Shown here: positions 8,957-18,998 of the stretch, piece after piece
Position numbering within the stretch: the first letter of the stretch is position 1
How the letters are laid out: each line of letters begins with the position of its first letter
Assembly (NCBI GenBank): GCA_964615305.1
Contig: CAZTNA010000001.1
Coordinates: 124,001 to 188,000 of the forward strand
Direction of reading: 5' to 3'
From: Bog-950 sp964615305
GTDB taxonomy: Bacteria; Bacteroidota; Bacteroidia; Chitinophagales; LD1
DNA: 64,000 nucleotides
The notes under the pieces: model-generated
Databases searched by the model: none
Told to the model about the DNA's origin: nothing
Seen by the model: only the letters and a program-made list of their open reading frames with translations
Position numbers and translations under genes: made by a program

Positions 8957-9412
8957 ATGAAATTATTTTTAGTCTTGTTTCTCTCGTTTGTTTTTGCTGT
9001 TACCGGTGCATGGGCACAAGCCGACAGTACACAGGCAAGTAAGCCCAACACAGCTAGTCATACTCACCGAGACTCACTGCGGCTTGCCAAGCTAAACAAC
9101 AGCGGAAACCTGATGATTGCTGGTGGTGTGGGTCTTTGTGGTGCCAGCGGATATCTTCTTTACTATGGTATAAAGGTGTATAAAACATTGCCTGATAACC
9201 CAGCCAGCACAACCTATGCTGCAGAACTTGACCGTAATAAAAGGCAAGGCACTATCTATATTGCTGCCGGAAGTATAGCAGCTGCAGCCGGTATTATTCT
9301 AACTGCGTTTGGCGCAAGAAATAAAGTTGAATTTAAGATGCGAAAACGCCTGATGGAAATGGAAGGAGGGCTATTGCATAATGGGCAGTTAGGATTGGCA
9401 TTACATTTTTAG
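8957..9412 (+). CDS. Small secreted or membrane protein, unknown function
   Basis: 151 aa, starting 18 bp after the CBS gene, so probably in the same transcript. It begins with a signal peptide 'MKLFLVLFLSFVFAVTGAWAQ'. Two further glycine/alanine-rich hydrophobic helices follow at ~50-72 ('MIAGGVGLCGASGYLLYYGI') and ~95-117 ('GTIYIAAGSIAAAAGIILTAF'). The protein is therefore exported and most likely inner-membrane or envelope associated. No recognised domain. Its position directly before citrate synthase is probably incidental because a promoter box separates them. Confidence 0.7.
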   Translation: MKLFLVLFLSFVFAVTGAWAQADSTQASKPNTASHTHRDSLRLAKLNNSGNLMIAGGVGLCGASGYLLYYGIKVYKTLPDNPASTTYAAELDRNKRQGTIYIAAGSIAAAAGIILTAFGARNKVEFKMRKRLMEMEGGLLHNGQLGLALHF

Positions 9413-9456
9413 CACATGCTTAATATCAGTCATCTACCAACTGTAAACTGTTTTGT

Positions 9457-9464
9457 TAGTTTTG
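9457..9464 (+). promoter_or_regulatory. -7 promoter box of gltA
   Basis: TAGTTTTG is an exact match to TAnnTTTG, located 41 bases before the citrate synthase ATG. No TTTG is found at the -33 spacing. Confidence 0.45.
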
Positions 9465-9504
9465 GCGCGCCTCTGCAAAAAGCAGTGTAAACATTCAATA
9501 TATC

Positions 9505-10791
9505 ATGTCTAACAAAGCCACTATCACCCTTGAAGGAAAAAATTATGACCTGCCTGTAATTGTAGGTACAGAAAACGAAAAAGCTGTTGATATATCTAAG
9601 TTACGCGCACAAAGCGGATACGTAACATTTGATGAAGGCTACAAAAACACCGGCTGCACCGTAAGTAATATAACTTATCTGGATGGCGAAAAAGGAATAT
9701 TGCGCTACCGTGGGTATTCTATAGAAGATTTGGCTGAGAAAGCATCATTTGTAGAGGTTGCTTACTTGCTATTGTATGGCGAACTTCCTACCCAGAAACA
9801 GCTGACTGATTTTGAAGTATTACTTAATCAGCACACGTTAGTTCACGAAAACCTCATGAAGGTGTTCGAAGTATTCCCCACCGGCTCGCATCCCATGGGT
9901 CAGTTGATGACCTTAATTTCAGCACTTTCTTCATTCTATCCCGATTCACTTAACCCCAACAAAAGCCCTGAACAAGTTAACCTTACCATTGTTCGTTTGC
10001 TGGCAAAAATGCCAACAATTTGCGCAATGATTCAGAAGAAGGGCAAGGGTCACCCGCTTGTTTATCCGCAAAATAAATTCGACTACGTTACCAATTTTCT
10101 ACGAATGAGTTTTGGCAATGTAACAGATGAGTATATGCCCGATAAGGTTGTGGTAGATGCTATGAATACCCTACTTATTTTACATGCCGATCACGAGCAA
10201 AACTGCTCTACTTCAACTGTACGTATTGTAGGTTCATCACACGCTAACCTATATGCAAGTATTGGTGCCGGTGTAGCTGCCTTGTGGGGTCCTCGTCATG
10301 GTGGAGCCAATCAAGAAGTACTTGAAATGCTAGAACATATTCGCGATATTGACAAAGGTGATGTAAAAAAGGTAGTAGCTGAAGCAAAAGACAAAAAACG
10401 GTTGTTGTTTGGCTTTGGTCACCGCGTGTATAAAAACTTTGACCCACGTGCAAAGATTATTAAAGTAGCATGCGATAATGTTCTTGCAAAACTTGGTGTG
10501 CAAGACCCGCTTTTAGCTATAGCTAAAGAATTGGAAGAAGCTGCACTTAATGACCCATACTTTGTTGAGCGCAAACTTTACCCTAATGTAGATTTCTACT
10601 CAGGCATAATTTATAAGGCTCTTGGATTTCCAACTCCAATGTTTACTGTATTGTTTGCACTGGGCCGCATGCCGGGCTGGATATCTCAATGGAAAGAATT
10701 GCGTGAACGAAACGAAGATATAGGCCGCCCTCGTCAAGTTTACAATGGACCTGTTCTTCGCCCGTTTGTAAACGTTAAGAACAGAAAGTAA
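9505..10791 (+). CDS. gltA: Citrate synthase
   Basis: 428 aa. It condenses acetyl-CoA and oxaloacetate to citrate at the entry of the TCA cycle. Active-site residues are all present: His265 in 'GPRHGGANQ', His306 in 'GFGHRVYKNFDPR', and Asp363 in 'NVDFYSGII'. The signature 'HADHEQNCSTSTVRIVGSSH' (~227-246) is typical of the hexameric, NADH-type bacterial enzymes of this length. It has its own promoter box and a strong intrinsic terminator right after the stop, so it is probably monocistronic. Confidence 0.97.
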   Translation: MSNKATITLEGKNYDLPVIVGTENEKAVDISKLRAQSGYVTFDEGYKNTGCTVSNITYLDGEKGILRYRGYSIEDLAEKASFVEVAYLLLYGELPTQKQLTDFEVLLNQHTLVHENLMKVFEVFPTGSHPMGQLMTLISALSSFYPDSLNPNKSPEQVNLTIVRLLAKMPTICAMIQKKGKGHPLVYPQNKFDYVTNFLRMSFGNVTDEYMPDKVVVDAMNTLLILHADHEQNCSTSTVRIVGSSHANLYASIGAGVAALWGPRHGGANQEVLEMLEHIRDIDKGDVKKVVAEAKDKKRLLFGFGHRVYKNFDPRAKIIKVACDNVLAKLGVQDPLLAIAKELEEAALNDPYFVERKLYPNVDFYSGIIYKALGFPTPMFTVLFALGRMPGWISQWKELRERNEDIGRPRQVYNGPVLRPFVNVKNRK

Positions 10792-10809
10792 CTAAGTTAG
10801 AAACCACAA

Positions 10810-10833
10810 CCCCGCGAAAAAGCGGGGTTTTTT
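10810..10833 (+). terminator. Intrinsic terminator of gltA
   Basis: A perfect 6-bp GC stem CCCCGC/GCGGGG (10810-10815 / 10822-10827) with loop GAAAAA is followed by six T. It lies 18 bp after the gltA stop codon. Confidence 0.9.
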
Positions 10834-10850
10834 GATGTCTGTTTTATAGT

Positions 10851-11390
10851 ATGCAAAATCTGTTTTTCAAAGAATTACAAACACCACGCTTGCGCCTTCG
10901 TTTGCTTAAAGTCAAAGATGCATATCCTCTTTCTGCTTTGCGGTCAAATGCCGGTGTAAATCGTTTTATTGCCCGCGCGCAAACCATGAGTATGCCCGAA
11001 GGTCTTGTTTTCATAAACAAAACTAATGCAGGCATACAAACAGTACAGTGGTTATACTGGGCCATTACTCAAGTAGAAGATGACACGCTTATTGGCACTT
11101 TGTGTTTGTTCAATTTTTCTTTTTCAGAAAATTGTGCGGAAGTGGGTTTTGAGTTGTCTCCTGATTTTCATCAGCGTGGTTTTACCAACGAAGCGTTAGA
11201 GGCAGTTATTCAGTTTGCATTTACTGATTTGCAACTATTGCAATTAAAAGCATACACCATGCGTCTTAACAATGCCTCTGTTGCGCTGCTTCTAAAAAAT
11301 GGGTTTGTACTGGTTGAGAATAGAAATACTGCCCATGAAGGAGCTTCGGCCAAATACGAACTGCTTTATGTTCTAAACAAGAATGAGTGA
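10851..11390 (+). CDS. GNAT family N-acetyltransferase (RimJ/RimL-like)
   Basis: 179 aa. The opening 'TPRLRLRLLKVKDAYPLSALRSN' and later 'EVGFELSPDFHQRGFTNEALEAVIQFAF' (acetyl-CoA binding region, Q/RxxGxxxEA type with F in place of the usual glycine next to R) and 'AYTMRLNNASVALLLKNGF' are the RimJ/RimL pattern. These transfer an acetyl group to protein N-termini, amino acids or drugs; the acceptor cannot be told here. The gene is only 17 bp past the gltA terminator and converges on the crotonase gene, with stop codons one base apart. Confidence 0.85.
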   Translation: MQNLFFKELQTPRLRLRLLKVKDAYPLSALRSNAGVNRFIARAQTMSMPEGLVFINKTNAGIQTVQWLYWAITQVEDDTLIGTLCLFNFSFSENCAEVGFELSPDFHQRGFTNEALEAVIQFAFTDLQLLQLKAYTMRLNNASVALLLKNGFVLVENRNTAHEGASAKYELLYVLNKNE

Positions 11391-11391
11391 A

Positions 11392-12174
11392 TTACTCACC
11401 GGTAAAATTTGCCTTTCGCTTTTCTAAAAATGCAGCAGTACCTTCTGCAAAATCTTTGGTGGCAACACACTTGCCAAACAAATCTATCTCCGTATCGAAA
11501 CCGTCTATACCTGATTTAAAATGCGCGTACACACTTTGCACAACTTGCGCAATTGCATATGGCGCCATACTTGTAATTTTTTGTAGCATAGCCTTACAGA
11601 CATCTATCAATTCAACGGTCTGTACCACATCGTTTACCAACCCAAGTTTTTCGGCACAAGTTGCATCTATGGTATCGCCCGTCATTAATAATTCGAGAGC
11701 TTTACCTTTACCAATTAGTTGAGTTAAGCGTTGCGTTCCACCATATCCGGGAATAATTCCCAACTTAACTTCCGGCTGACCAAATTTGGCGTTTTCGCTT
11801 GCTATACGCAAATGACAGGCCATGGCTAGCTCGCACCCACCTCCTAGCGCAAAACCGTTTACTGCCGCAATAATAGGTTTGCCACTCATTTCTATTTTAT
11901 CAAACACATCATGGCCTTTGCGAGCCAAAGCTTTACCCTGCTCCTCACTCATGCCTTTAAACTCGGTAATATCTGCACCTGCCACAAAAGCTTTAGCTCC
12001 TTTACCTGTAATAATTACTCCCTTTATTTCCGTATTGCTGTACACTTCATCTATTACCACATTCAGTTCGTCTATTACTGTTTTGTTTAGTGCATTTAGT
12101 TTGTCTTCGCGGTTAATTGTAATTATTAAAATACCCTCAGATAGTTCGGTAAGAAGCGTTGCAAATTGTTGCAT
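11392..12174 (-). CDS. Enoyl-CoA hydratase/isomerase (crotonase family)
   Basis: 260 aa, normal crotonase length. The oxyanion hole 'KAFVAGADITEF' (~61-72) and 'NGFALGGGCELAMACHLRIA' are present. Both acid/base glutamates used by true hydratases are retained: Glu115 in 'GGGCELA' and Glu135 in 'FGQPEVKLGIIPG'. It most likely hydrates trans-2-enoyl-CoA in fatty-acid or amino-acid degradation (3-hydroxybutyryl-CoA dehydratase-like). No other beta-oxidation gene is adjacent. It is divergent from the MATE gene across ~125 bp. Confidence 0.92.
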   Translation of the reverse strand: MQQFATLLTELSEGILIITINREDKLNALNKTVIDELNVVIDEVYSNTEIKGVIITGKGAKAFVAGADITEFKGMSEEQGKALARKGHDVFDKIEMSGKPIIAAVNGFALGGGCELAMACHLRIASENAKFGQPEVKLGIIPGYGGTQRLTQLIGKGKALELLMTGDTIDATCAEKLGLVNDVVQTVELIDVCKAMLQKITSMAPYAIAQVVQSVYAHFKSGIDGFDTEIDLFGKCVATKDFAEGTAAFLEKRKANFTGE

Positions 12175-12301
12175 GGTAAAGAATTTGAGGGCGCTAACCT
12201 ATACGATTTTGCCCGTCTGCAAAGTGTATGAGCTGGATGTTGAAAACACGTTGAAACATATTTAACTACTATTGCTGAAATCGAACATTAGCTAATTGAA
12301 C

Positions 12302-13648
12302 ATGGCTTTCGCAAGCACATATTTACCCCATGTAAAACAGAATCTGAAACTTGCACTACCTATCATAGCTGGGCAGTTGGGTCAGGTGTTGATGGGTTTT
12401 TTTGATACGGTGCAGATTGGAGGGCTCGGCCAAGAGTACATTGCTGCTTCGGGCTTTGCCAACGGCCTTTATTGGATGACTGTACTGTCAGGTATGGGTA
12501 TTTTGTTTGCGGTTTCGCCCTTGGTGAGCAAAGCAATAGGCGAAAAGAAGGGATACAAAAGTGTGGGTGTTCTCATTTCAGGGATGATAGTGTCTGTTGC
12601 CCTCACAATACTTTTTACAGGAGCAATTTGGGTGCTAGCCGAAAACATAGCTGTGTTCCGACATAGTGAAAGCGATAATCGTTTAGGTGGAAAATTTCTT
12701 CATGTAATCAACTACTCTACAGGATTTGTGTTTTTCTTTATGGCTGCCAAGCAGTTTCTCGATGGCATGGGGCGAACAAAGATAGGAATGATTGTAACCC
12801 TCGGAGGGCTTGCGCTCAACTATGTCTTAAACTGGTTACTAATCTATGGCAATCTTGGTTTCCCAAGACTAGAAATTGAGGGTGCGGCAATTGCTAACGG
12901 AATATCAAGGGTGGTAATGACCGTTGCCATTCTATTTTATATCTGGCGCGATAAACAAGTACAAGAATTGCGCAAAGAGTTTTTAAAACAACCACATAGT
13001 AATTTTAGTTTCGTAAAACCCATTTTGATGATGGGGATACCTACAGGGTTACAGTTCTTTTGGGAAATAGCAGCGTTCAACGCGGGCTTGATAATGAGTG
13101 GTTGGATAAGTGTAACCGCAGAAGCGGCTCACATGGTGGCCATAGGGCTGGCATCTATTACCTTTATGGTAGCCATGGGACTATCTTCAGCCGGAACAAT
13201 ACTGGTTGGTTTTGCATTTGGCGAAAAGGAAAAGGAAAATATTAGGCTAGCCGGTAATACTGCTATTTTACTCACTGTTGGCTTCGAAGTTTTTTGTGCA
13301 TGTTTCTTTTTGTTGAGCCGCGAAATGCTTCCTAAACTTTATACCGATAACTCTGAAGTAATTTCAATTGCGTCTGCTATGCTTGTGTATGCAGCTTTGT
13401 TTCAGATAAGTGATGGTTTGCAGGTAACCGGAGCAGGAATTCTAAGAGGAATGCAAGACGTTAAAACCCCTGCTGTTTTAGCGTTTGTTTCCTACTGGCT
13501 CGTGATGATTCCATCGTGCTATATATTAACTTTTACGTTTAATTTAGGGCTTAGAGGTATTTGGATTGGGTTTATCATTGGACTTAGTTTAGCCGCAGTT
13601 TTACTACTTACTAGGTTTAAAATTTTAGTCAGACAGACACATTTTTGA
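12302..13648 (+). CDS. MATE family multidrug/cation antiporter
   Basis: 448 aa, using the ATG at 12302; a TTG six bases earlier is less likely. About 12 hydrophobic helices run through the protein. The start 'LALPIIAGQLGQVLMGFFDTVQIGGLGQEYIAASGFANGLYWM' is the MATE/NorM signature, and the second half repeats the pattern ('PILMMGIPTGLQFFWEIAAF'). MATE proteins export cationic drugs or metabolites using Na+ or H+ gradients. Substrate unknown. It is monocistronic by spacing: 164 bp of AT-rich DNA separates it from the next gene. Confidence 0.93.
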   Translation: MAFASTYLPHVKQNLKLALPIIAGQLGQVLMGFFDTVQIGGLGQEYIAASGFANGLYWMTVLSGMGILFAVSPLVSKAIGEKKGYKSVGVLISGMIVSVALTILFTGAIWVLAENIAVFRHSESDNRLGGKFLHVINYSTGFVFFFMAAKQFLDGMGRTKIGMIVTLGGLALNYVLNWLLIYGNLGFPRLEIEGAAIANGISRVVMTVAILFYIWRDKQVQELRKEFLKQPHSNFSFVKPILMMGIPTGLQFFWEIAAFNAGLIMSGWISVTAEAAHMVAIGLASITFMVAMGLSSAGTILVGFAFGEKEKENIRLAGNTAILLTVGFEVFCACFFLLSREMLPKLYTDNSEVISIASAMLVYAALFQISDGLQVTGAGILRGMQDVKTPAVLAFVSYWLVMIPSCYILTFTFNLGLRGIWIGFIIGLSLAAVLLLTRFKILVRQTHF

Positions 13649-13700
13649 GGCAATAACTAAAGGCTAAAAAACCAGTGCAACGAAAAAAACTTAATATTTT

Positions 13701-13731
13701 TTTGTGTTTTTGAATGTACGTCTTATTTTTC
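13701..13731 (+). promoter_or_regulatory. Promoter of the SprB-repeat gene (-33 and -7 boxes)
   Basis: TTTG at 13701-13704 is followed after 19 bases by TATTTTTC at 13724-13731, a 7/8 match to TAnnTTTG. Both boxes and the spacing fit the Bacteroidota sigma-ABfr promoter. The implied transcript has a leader of about 75 bases before the ATG at 13813. Confidence 0.55.
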
Positions 13732-13812
13732 CGCATATTTCGAACCTGATATTCTTAATTAACACACGCTACTTAAGCCTTAATTCTTTAAAAAAAATTA
13801 AACCCAACCCGC

Positions 13813-16800
13813 ATGAGAAAACCTTTATTCTCCGGTTACACTCGCCTTTTATTATGTTGTGCCATCTTATTTGCAGCTAATAAGTATTCATACGCCCAGT
13901 GCGGGTTGAGTGCTTTCGCAACCGGTACACCACCGGCACCTACATCTACCTGGCAAAACTTTTCAGTAGGTAGTGGCACTTACACTGACTTTAGCGTTAC
14001 TAACGGTAACATTTATTCGTTCCGTTACGCAGCGGGTTCTACCAGCAGCAACTATTTCGATATGACGGTTTCCACTGCATCGAGTATTATCCCTTATAAC
14101 AACTCACTATCTCCGGTGCTCAATCCATGGACCGGTGGCACTTGCCCTCCATCACCTGGACGTCCATCATCTACTGACTGGTACGCATCGTTTACCGGTA
14201 CATTCCGAGTTAATACGAATACTTGGGATAACATTAACTCAGTTTGCTTGGCTCACGTACCCGGGCAAACATCTGCGGTGCTTCAGTATAAAGTTTGTCC
14301 GGCTGCACCAGACCCCGGTGCCGGTAATAACGTTTGGAATGTAGAAGCGTTTGTAGGTAGCGATATTTCAGTTCCTCAACCAGCAGCACGCTATGGCTAC
14401 TACGTAGATAACAATATTGATTTTATAACCACTGCATTTTGGAATAACCTTTCTAACCCTGCAACCGCTTCAACTTGGGTAGGTTGTGGCGAAATACCAA
14501 ATGACAACTTTAGTGTTCGCGCACGCAGACGTGGATTCCCGTGCGGCAGATATTTCATTTCTGATAACACCCATGATGATGCCGTACAAATATATGTTAA
14601 CGGCACATTAGTACACAGTAACAACTCAGTAGGAGGGCAGGGCGTTGTTGCCGATTATATTTTAGGAGCTACCGATGAAGTGGAAGTGCGTATGGTGGGT
14701 TTATGTACTCCAGATCAAGTGAGTATGAGTTTGCAACCTCAAGCGGTGCCACCGGTTTCGGGAGGAACTATTGGTGGAGTATTAAATGGAACTAATGTTT
14801 GCCAAGGTCAAACAGTAGGTGTACTTACCGATGTAGTAGCTGGAAGCGGAGGTACAACAGGGTTTACAAATGGTGGGTCTATTACTTACGAGTGGGAAGT
14901 TTCAACCGATAGTGGCGCTACATATATTCAAACCGGAGTAACAACTCCTGGTTGGGCTTCAGGAAATAATATACCTGCAGGAGGAGTTTATGTATTCCGC
15001 AGAAGAGCGTATGACCGTTGCGGAAATAATGATATTTCAAATCTGATATATGTTTACGGACGCCCAACACCTGATGGAACTCTTACACCGGTAACTCAGA
15101 CTATATGCCCGGGAAGCACCACCACATTATCTCTTAACTTCCCGATAGGTTCAGAGCCATTTAACGTTACATACAGCGATGGCTTAACGCAAACTACTGT
15201 CAATGGAGTGTATGCGGGGCATACTATTACCGTTGCTCCAACAGTTAGCCCGACAACCTACTCTTATGTTTCAATTACTGACTCATTTGGGTGTTCTCGA
15301 GTTAGCCCTCAACCTTTCTTAGGTGCTGCCATTGTTGTACTTACCCCACAAATCAGTATTACAGGAATAAATGTTACCCCTGTTAGCTGTAACGGTGGAG
15401 CAAATGGAGGTATTAATATTACAGCAACCGGAGGTCAGGGTGCATTATCGTTCTCTATAGACAGTGGAAATACTTATCAGGGTTCAAACAATTTTACAGG
15501 ATTAACAGCCGGCACTTACTATATTTTTGTTCGGGATGCTTTCGGATGTATTGTTAATAGCGGAACAGCTACAGTAGTTAACCAACCAACAGCGCTTACA
15601 ATTTCTTTAGACAGTACAGATGCAAGTTGCGCGAACGTGTTTGATGGTTCTATTACAGTAACATCAGGCGGAGGTACACCACCATACACCTACTCGCTGA
15701 ATGGTGGCCCATCGCAGCCGGGCAATGTGTTTAGTAACGTAGGTGCCGGTAACTACACGGTTACATTGCTCGATGTTAATAGTTGCTCAGCTACAGCAAG
15801 CATATCAATAAACAATACGTACATCATATCTGTAGATACAATTTCTACTACCGACATTAGTTGTGCCGGTGTAGCTGACGGATCAATTACAGCGCAGGTA
15901 AACGGTGGTATTCCTCCATATTCGTACTCTATCAATGGGGTTACTTTCCAGGCATCGCCTACATTTAGTGGTTTGTCAGGAGGTACTTACATTATAGTAG
16001 GTAGAGATTCTAAAGGATGTACAGAATCAATTACCGTTAGCATCGGTCAAAACGCACCTCTTCAGCTAACACTTGATTCGGTTGTGGATGTGCCATGTGC
16101 CGGATCTACCGGTGGTGCTGTTTATATAACTACATCAGGCGGTAACGGAGGTACAACCTATCTGTGGAATAATGGTGACACCAACGAAGATTTAACCGGA
16201 GTGGCAGGTGGAACTTATAACCTTACCGCTACCGACTCGAAAGGTTGCACAGCAGTAATTGGTGCTACAGTTGACCAACCATTAGCCCTATTCCTCAACA
16301 TTGCACAATTCAGTGATTTGCGTTGCAATGGCGATTCAGCAGGGGCAATAGATGTAACAGCAAACGGTGGAATTCCTCCATACGGTTATTTGTGGAGTAA
16401 CGGTGCTGCTACCGAAGATGTGGTAGGGCTGGTACTTGGTAACTATACTGTAACTGTTACTGATGCTAATGGTTGCACACAAACAGTTTCACAACAGATT
16501 AACGAACCTTCTGCTTTAGTTACATCTGTTACTGGTACCAACGTAGATTGCTTTGGTGGTGCAAACGGCACGGCTGACTTAGAAGTGAGCGGTGGAACTT
16601 CGCCATATACCTACTTGTGGTCAACTTTTGCAACCAGTCAGGATGTAACAGGTTTAAGTGGCGGAGTGCATACAGTTGTGGTTACTGATTACAACGGATG
16701 TCAGAAGAGTGAGTCTATTACTATTGCAGAGCCTGCTCCATTAGTAGTAACTACAGTTCCAACTTCCATAACTTGCGCTAACGCAAACGATGGTGCTATA

Positions 16801-18882
16801 GATGTAACCGTAACCGGAGGCACTCCGAATTATACATATCAGTGGAACAGCGGACAAACAACACAAGACCTTGCAGGTTTGGGTGATGGCACTTATATAC
16901 TTACTGTAACGGATGCCAACAGTTGTACGGCAACAGTAACTGAAACAATGGTAAATCCAAGTGCTATCAGCTATAGTTTTGTGGTAACCCACCCTCGCTG
17001 CTTTGGAGAGGCTAATGGTGCGGTAGATCTTATACCTTCTGGCGGAGTACCTCCATATTCATACACTTGGAGCAATGCAGCTACTACTCAAGATATAGAT
17101 AGCTTAACTAATGGAATTTATGTTGTAAATATTACTGACTCAAAAGGATGTAACGTGTCGGCTTCGGCAACAGTTCTTGATCCGTTACCACTTTATACCT
17201 CGGGCTTTATTAAGAATGTAACCTGTAACGGGTACAACGATGGGTTTATTGACATTACCGGATATGGTGGAACGCAGCCTTATACTTTTAACTGGTCTTC
17301 GGGTCAGCAAACCGAAGATATTGGTAGTTTGAGCGGAGGTCCATATAATGTTTCAGTTACTGACTATAAAGGTTGTCAGGTAGCATCGCTTTATGTGGTG
17401 CAAGAGCCTACCATTTTAAGTCTGGCAATTGTATCTACACCACCGGTTTGCACAGGAACTAAAACTGCCAACGTTGCTGTAATACCTACCGGAGGAACAA
17501 AACCTTACGAGTATCTGTGGAACAACTTTGTTACTGACTCATCGCAAACGGGAGTTTCGGGGGGCAAATACGTTGTATTAGTAACCGACTCTTCGGGATG
17601 TCATGCTTACGATAGCGTAGAAATATTTGATCCGGTGCCTATTGTAATAAACGGCACTGTAACAGATGTATTATGCAACGGAACTTCAACCGGTGCTGTA
17701 AATGTTACAACGGCAGGTGGTACACCATCTTACACTTTCAACTGGAGTAACGGCAACGGTACTGAGGACTTAACTAACGTTTCTTTTGGCACATATACCA
17801 TAACAGTTACTGATTCTAAGCTTTGCACGGCTGCTAAATCGTTTAATATTCAGCAACCGTTGGCTATGTTCACCAATGTTTCGTACTACGAACCAAGTTG
17901 TGGAGGATCTAATAATGGGTTTGTGGCTGTAGACGTTACAGGAGGTGTAATTCCTTATATGTATAACTGGAGCAATGGTCAAACAGGTGCTACGGCTACC
18001 AACTTGTTCTCCGGCACTTATACATTAACAGTAACTGACAAAAACAGTTGTACTGCTACCGTAACTGCTAACCTAGGTGGCCCAACGGAAGTTACAGTAA
18101 CTACCACCGCCACTAATTCTAAATGCTATAATTCGTCAGATGGAACTATCACAGCGAATGCAGCAGGGGGTGTGCCACCTTACACATATGAAGTAAACGG
18201 TGTAATTCAAGTAAGTAACGTGTTCACAGGTTTGGCACCTGGCGACTATATTGTATCTGTTCGTGATGCCAATGGTTGTGAGGCAACAGCTACATTTACC
18301 ATTGCAGCACCTGCGGCTATTACTGTTGATTTAGTAGCACCTACACCGGTGATACTAGAAGGCATGAGCACACAGTTGTTTGCAACAGCCTCATCGTCAC
18401 CTGCTACTGTTGTAGCATACTATTGGTCGCCTATTGATTCGGGCTTTAATTTCAGTGGATGCAACGACCCGAACCTTTGCAGTAATCCGTTTGTTTCTCC
18501 AAGAGGAACCACCTTGTTTACGGTAGCTGCCATGAACAGCGACTCATGCTTTGCTTACGATACTGTAACTATTTATGTTGAACATGAACCTCACCACTTT
18601 ATACCAACAGCATTTACACCAAACCATGACGGATTAAACGATCGTTTCGAATTCGACATTTTGGGTGCCACAAATATTGAGATTAGCGTATTTGAACGTT
18701 GGGGCAGCCGGGTTTATTATAACGCTGCACAACAGAATGGTATTGGTATAGCTGGAAACGGATGGGATGGAACCAAGGACGGCAAACTAATGCCGTACGA
18801 TACGTATGTTTACCAAATGAAAGTAACCTACTTCGATGGTGTGGTGAAGGATATTTCCGGTACGGTTGCCATTATGAAGTAA
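13813..18882 (+). CDS. Giant SprB-repeat, gliding-motility-associated adhesin-like protein with T9SS type B sorting domain
   Basis: 1689 aa, exported. Residues 1-28 are a signal peptide ending 'KYSYAQ'. About 30-510 is a non-repetitive beta-rich region. From ~513 to ~1496 I count 13 consecutive SprB-type repeats of about 75 residues. Each has a Cys near 'xCxGxxNGxI', a 'GGxPPYxYxW' turn and a closing 'GTYTVTVTDxxGC'. The last ~90 residues ('IPTAFTPNHDGLNDRFEF ... ERWGSRVYY ... GTVAIMK') are the gliding-motility/CHU_C-type T9SS type B sorting domain. SprB is the mobile surface adhesin of gliding flavobacteria. This protein shares its architecture but is much shorter than typical SprB, so adhesion is inferred and motility is not shown. 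The paired cysteines could stabilise each repeat. It is monocistronic, with its own promoter and terminator. Confidence 0.9.
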   Translation: MRKPLFSGYTRLLLCCAILFAANKYSYAQCGLSAFATGTPPAPTSTWQNFSVGSGTYTDFSVTNGNIYSFRYAAGSTSSNYFDMTVSTASSIIPYNNSLSPVLNPWTGGTCPPSPGRPSSTDWYASFTGTFRVNTNTWDNINSVCLAHVPGQTSAVLQYKVCPAAPDPGAGNNVWNVEAFVGSDISVPQPAARYGYYVDNNIDFITTAFWNNLSNPATASTWVGCGEIPNDNFSVRARRRGFPCGRYFISDNTHDDAVQIYVNGTLVHSNNSVGGQGVVADYILGATDEVEVRMVGLCTPDQVSMSLQPQAVPPVSGGTIGGVLNGTNVCQGQTVGVLTDVVAGSGGTTGFTNGGSITYEWEVSTDSGATYIQTGVTTPGWASGNNIPAGGVYVFRRRAYDRCGNNDISNLIYVYGRPTPDGTLTPVTQTICPGSTTTLSLNFPIGSEPFNVTYSDGLTQTTVNGVYAGHTITVAPTVSPTTYSYVSITDSFGCSRVSPQPFLGAAIVVLTPQISITGINVTPVSCNGGANGGINITATGGQGALSFSIDSGNTYQGSNNFTGLTAGTYYIFVRDAFGCIVNSGTATVVNQPTALTISLDSTDASCANVFDGSITVTSGGGTPPYTYSLNGGPSQPGNVFSNVGAGNYTVTLLDVNSCSATASISINNTYIISVDTISTTDISCAGVADGSITAQVNGGIPPYSYSINGVTFQASPTFSGLSGGTYIIVGRDSKGCTESITVSIGQNAPLQLTLDSVVDVPCAGSTGGAVYITTSGGNGGTTYLWNNGDTNEDLTGVAGGTYNLTATDSKGCTAVIGATVDQPLALFLNIAQFSDLRCNGDSAGAIDVTANGGIPPYGYLWSNGAATEDVVGLVLGNYTVTVTDANGCTQTVSQQINEPSALVTSVTGTNVDCFGGANGTADLEVSGGTSPYTYLWSTFATSQDVTGLSGGVHTVVVTDYNGCQKSESITIAEPAPLVVTTVPTSITCANANDGAIDVTVTGGTPNYTYQWNSGQTTQDLAGLGDGTYILTVTDANSCTATVTETMVNPSAISYSFVVTHPRCFGEANGAVDLIPSGGVPPYSYTWSNAATTQDIDSLTNGIYVVNITDSKGCNVSASATVLDPLPLYTSGFIKNVTCNGYNDGFIDITGYGGTQPYTFNWSSGQQTEDIGSLSGGPYNVSVTDYKGCQVASLYVVQEPTILSLAIVSTPPVCTGTKTANVAVIPTGGTKPYEYLWNNFVTDSSQTGVSGGKYVVLVTDSSGCHAYDSVEIFDPVPIVINGTVTDVLCNGTSTGAVNVTTAGGTPSYTFNWSNGNGTEDLTNVSFGTYTITVTDSKLCTAAKSFNIQQPLAMFTNVSYYEPSCGGSNNGFVAVDVTGGVIPYMYNWSNGQTGATATNLFSGTYTLTVTDKNSCTATVTANLGGPTEVTVTTTATNSKCYNSSDGTITANAAGGVPPYTYEVNGVIQVSNVFTGLAPGDYIVSVRDANGCEATATFTIAAPAAITVDLVAPTPVILEGMSTQLFATASSSPATVVAYYWSPIDSGFNFSGCNDPNLCSNPFVSPRGTTLFTVAAMNSDSCFAYDTVTIYVEHEPHHFIPTAFTPNHDGLNDRFEFDILGATNIEISVFERWGSRVYYNAAQQNGIGIAGNGWDGTKDGKLMPYDTYVYQMKVTYFDGVVKDISGTVAIMK

Positions 18883-18903
18883 CCTTTTAAAGAACAGCCA
18901 CGG

Positions 18904-18936
18904 AAGCCGCCACTCAACAGGCGGCTTTCTTTTTTA
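18904..18936 (+). terminator. Intrinsic terminator of the SprB-repeat gene
   Basis: An 8-bp stem AAGCCGCC/GGCGGCTT (18904-18911 / 18920-18927) with an 8-base loop is followed by a T-rich run to 18935. It begins 21 bp after the stop codon. Confidence 0.88.
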
Positions 18937-18998
18937 TACCTAAAAACTTAACTGTTAATTCAGTATTGTTGCCCCCCTAAAGTTTAATTAAGGCAGTA

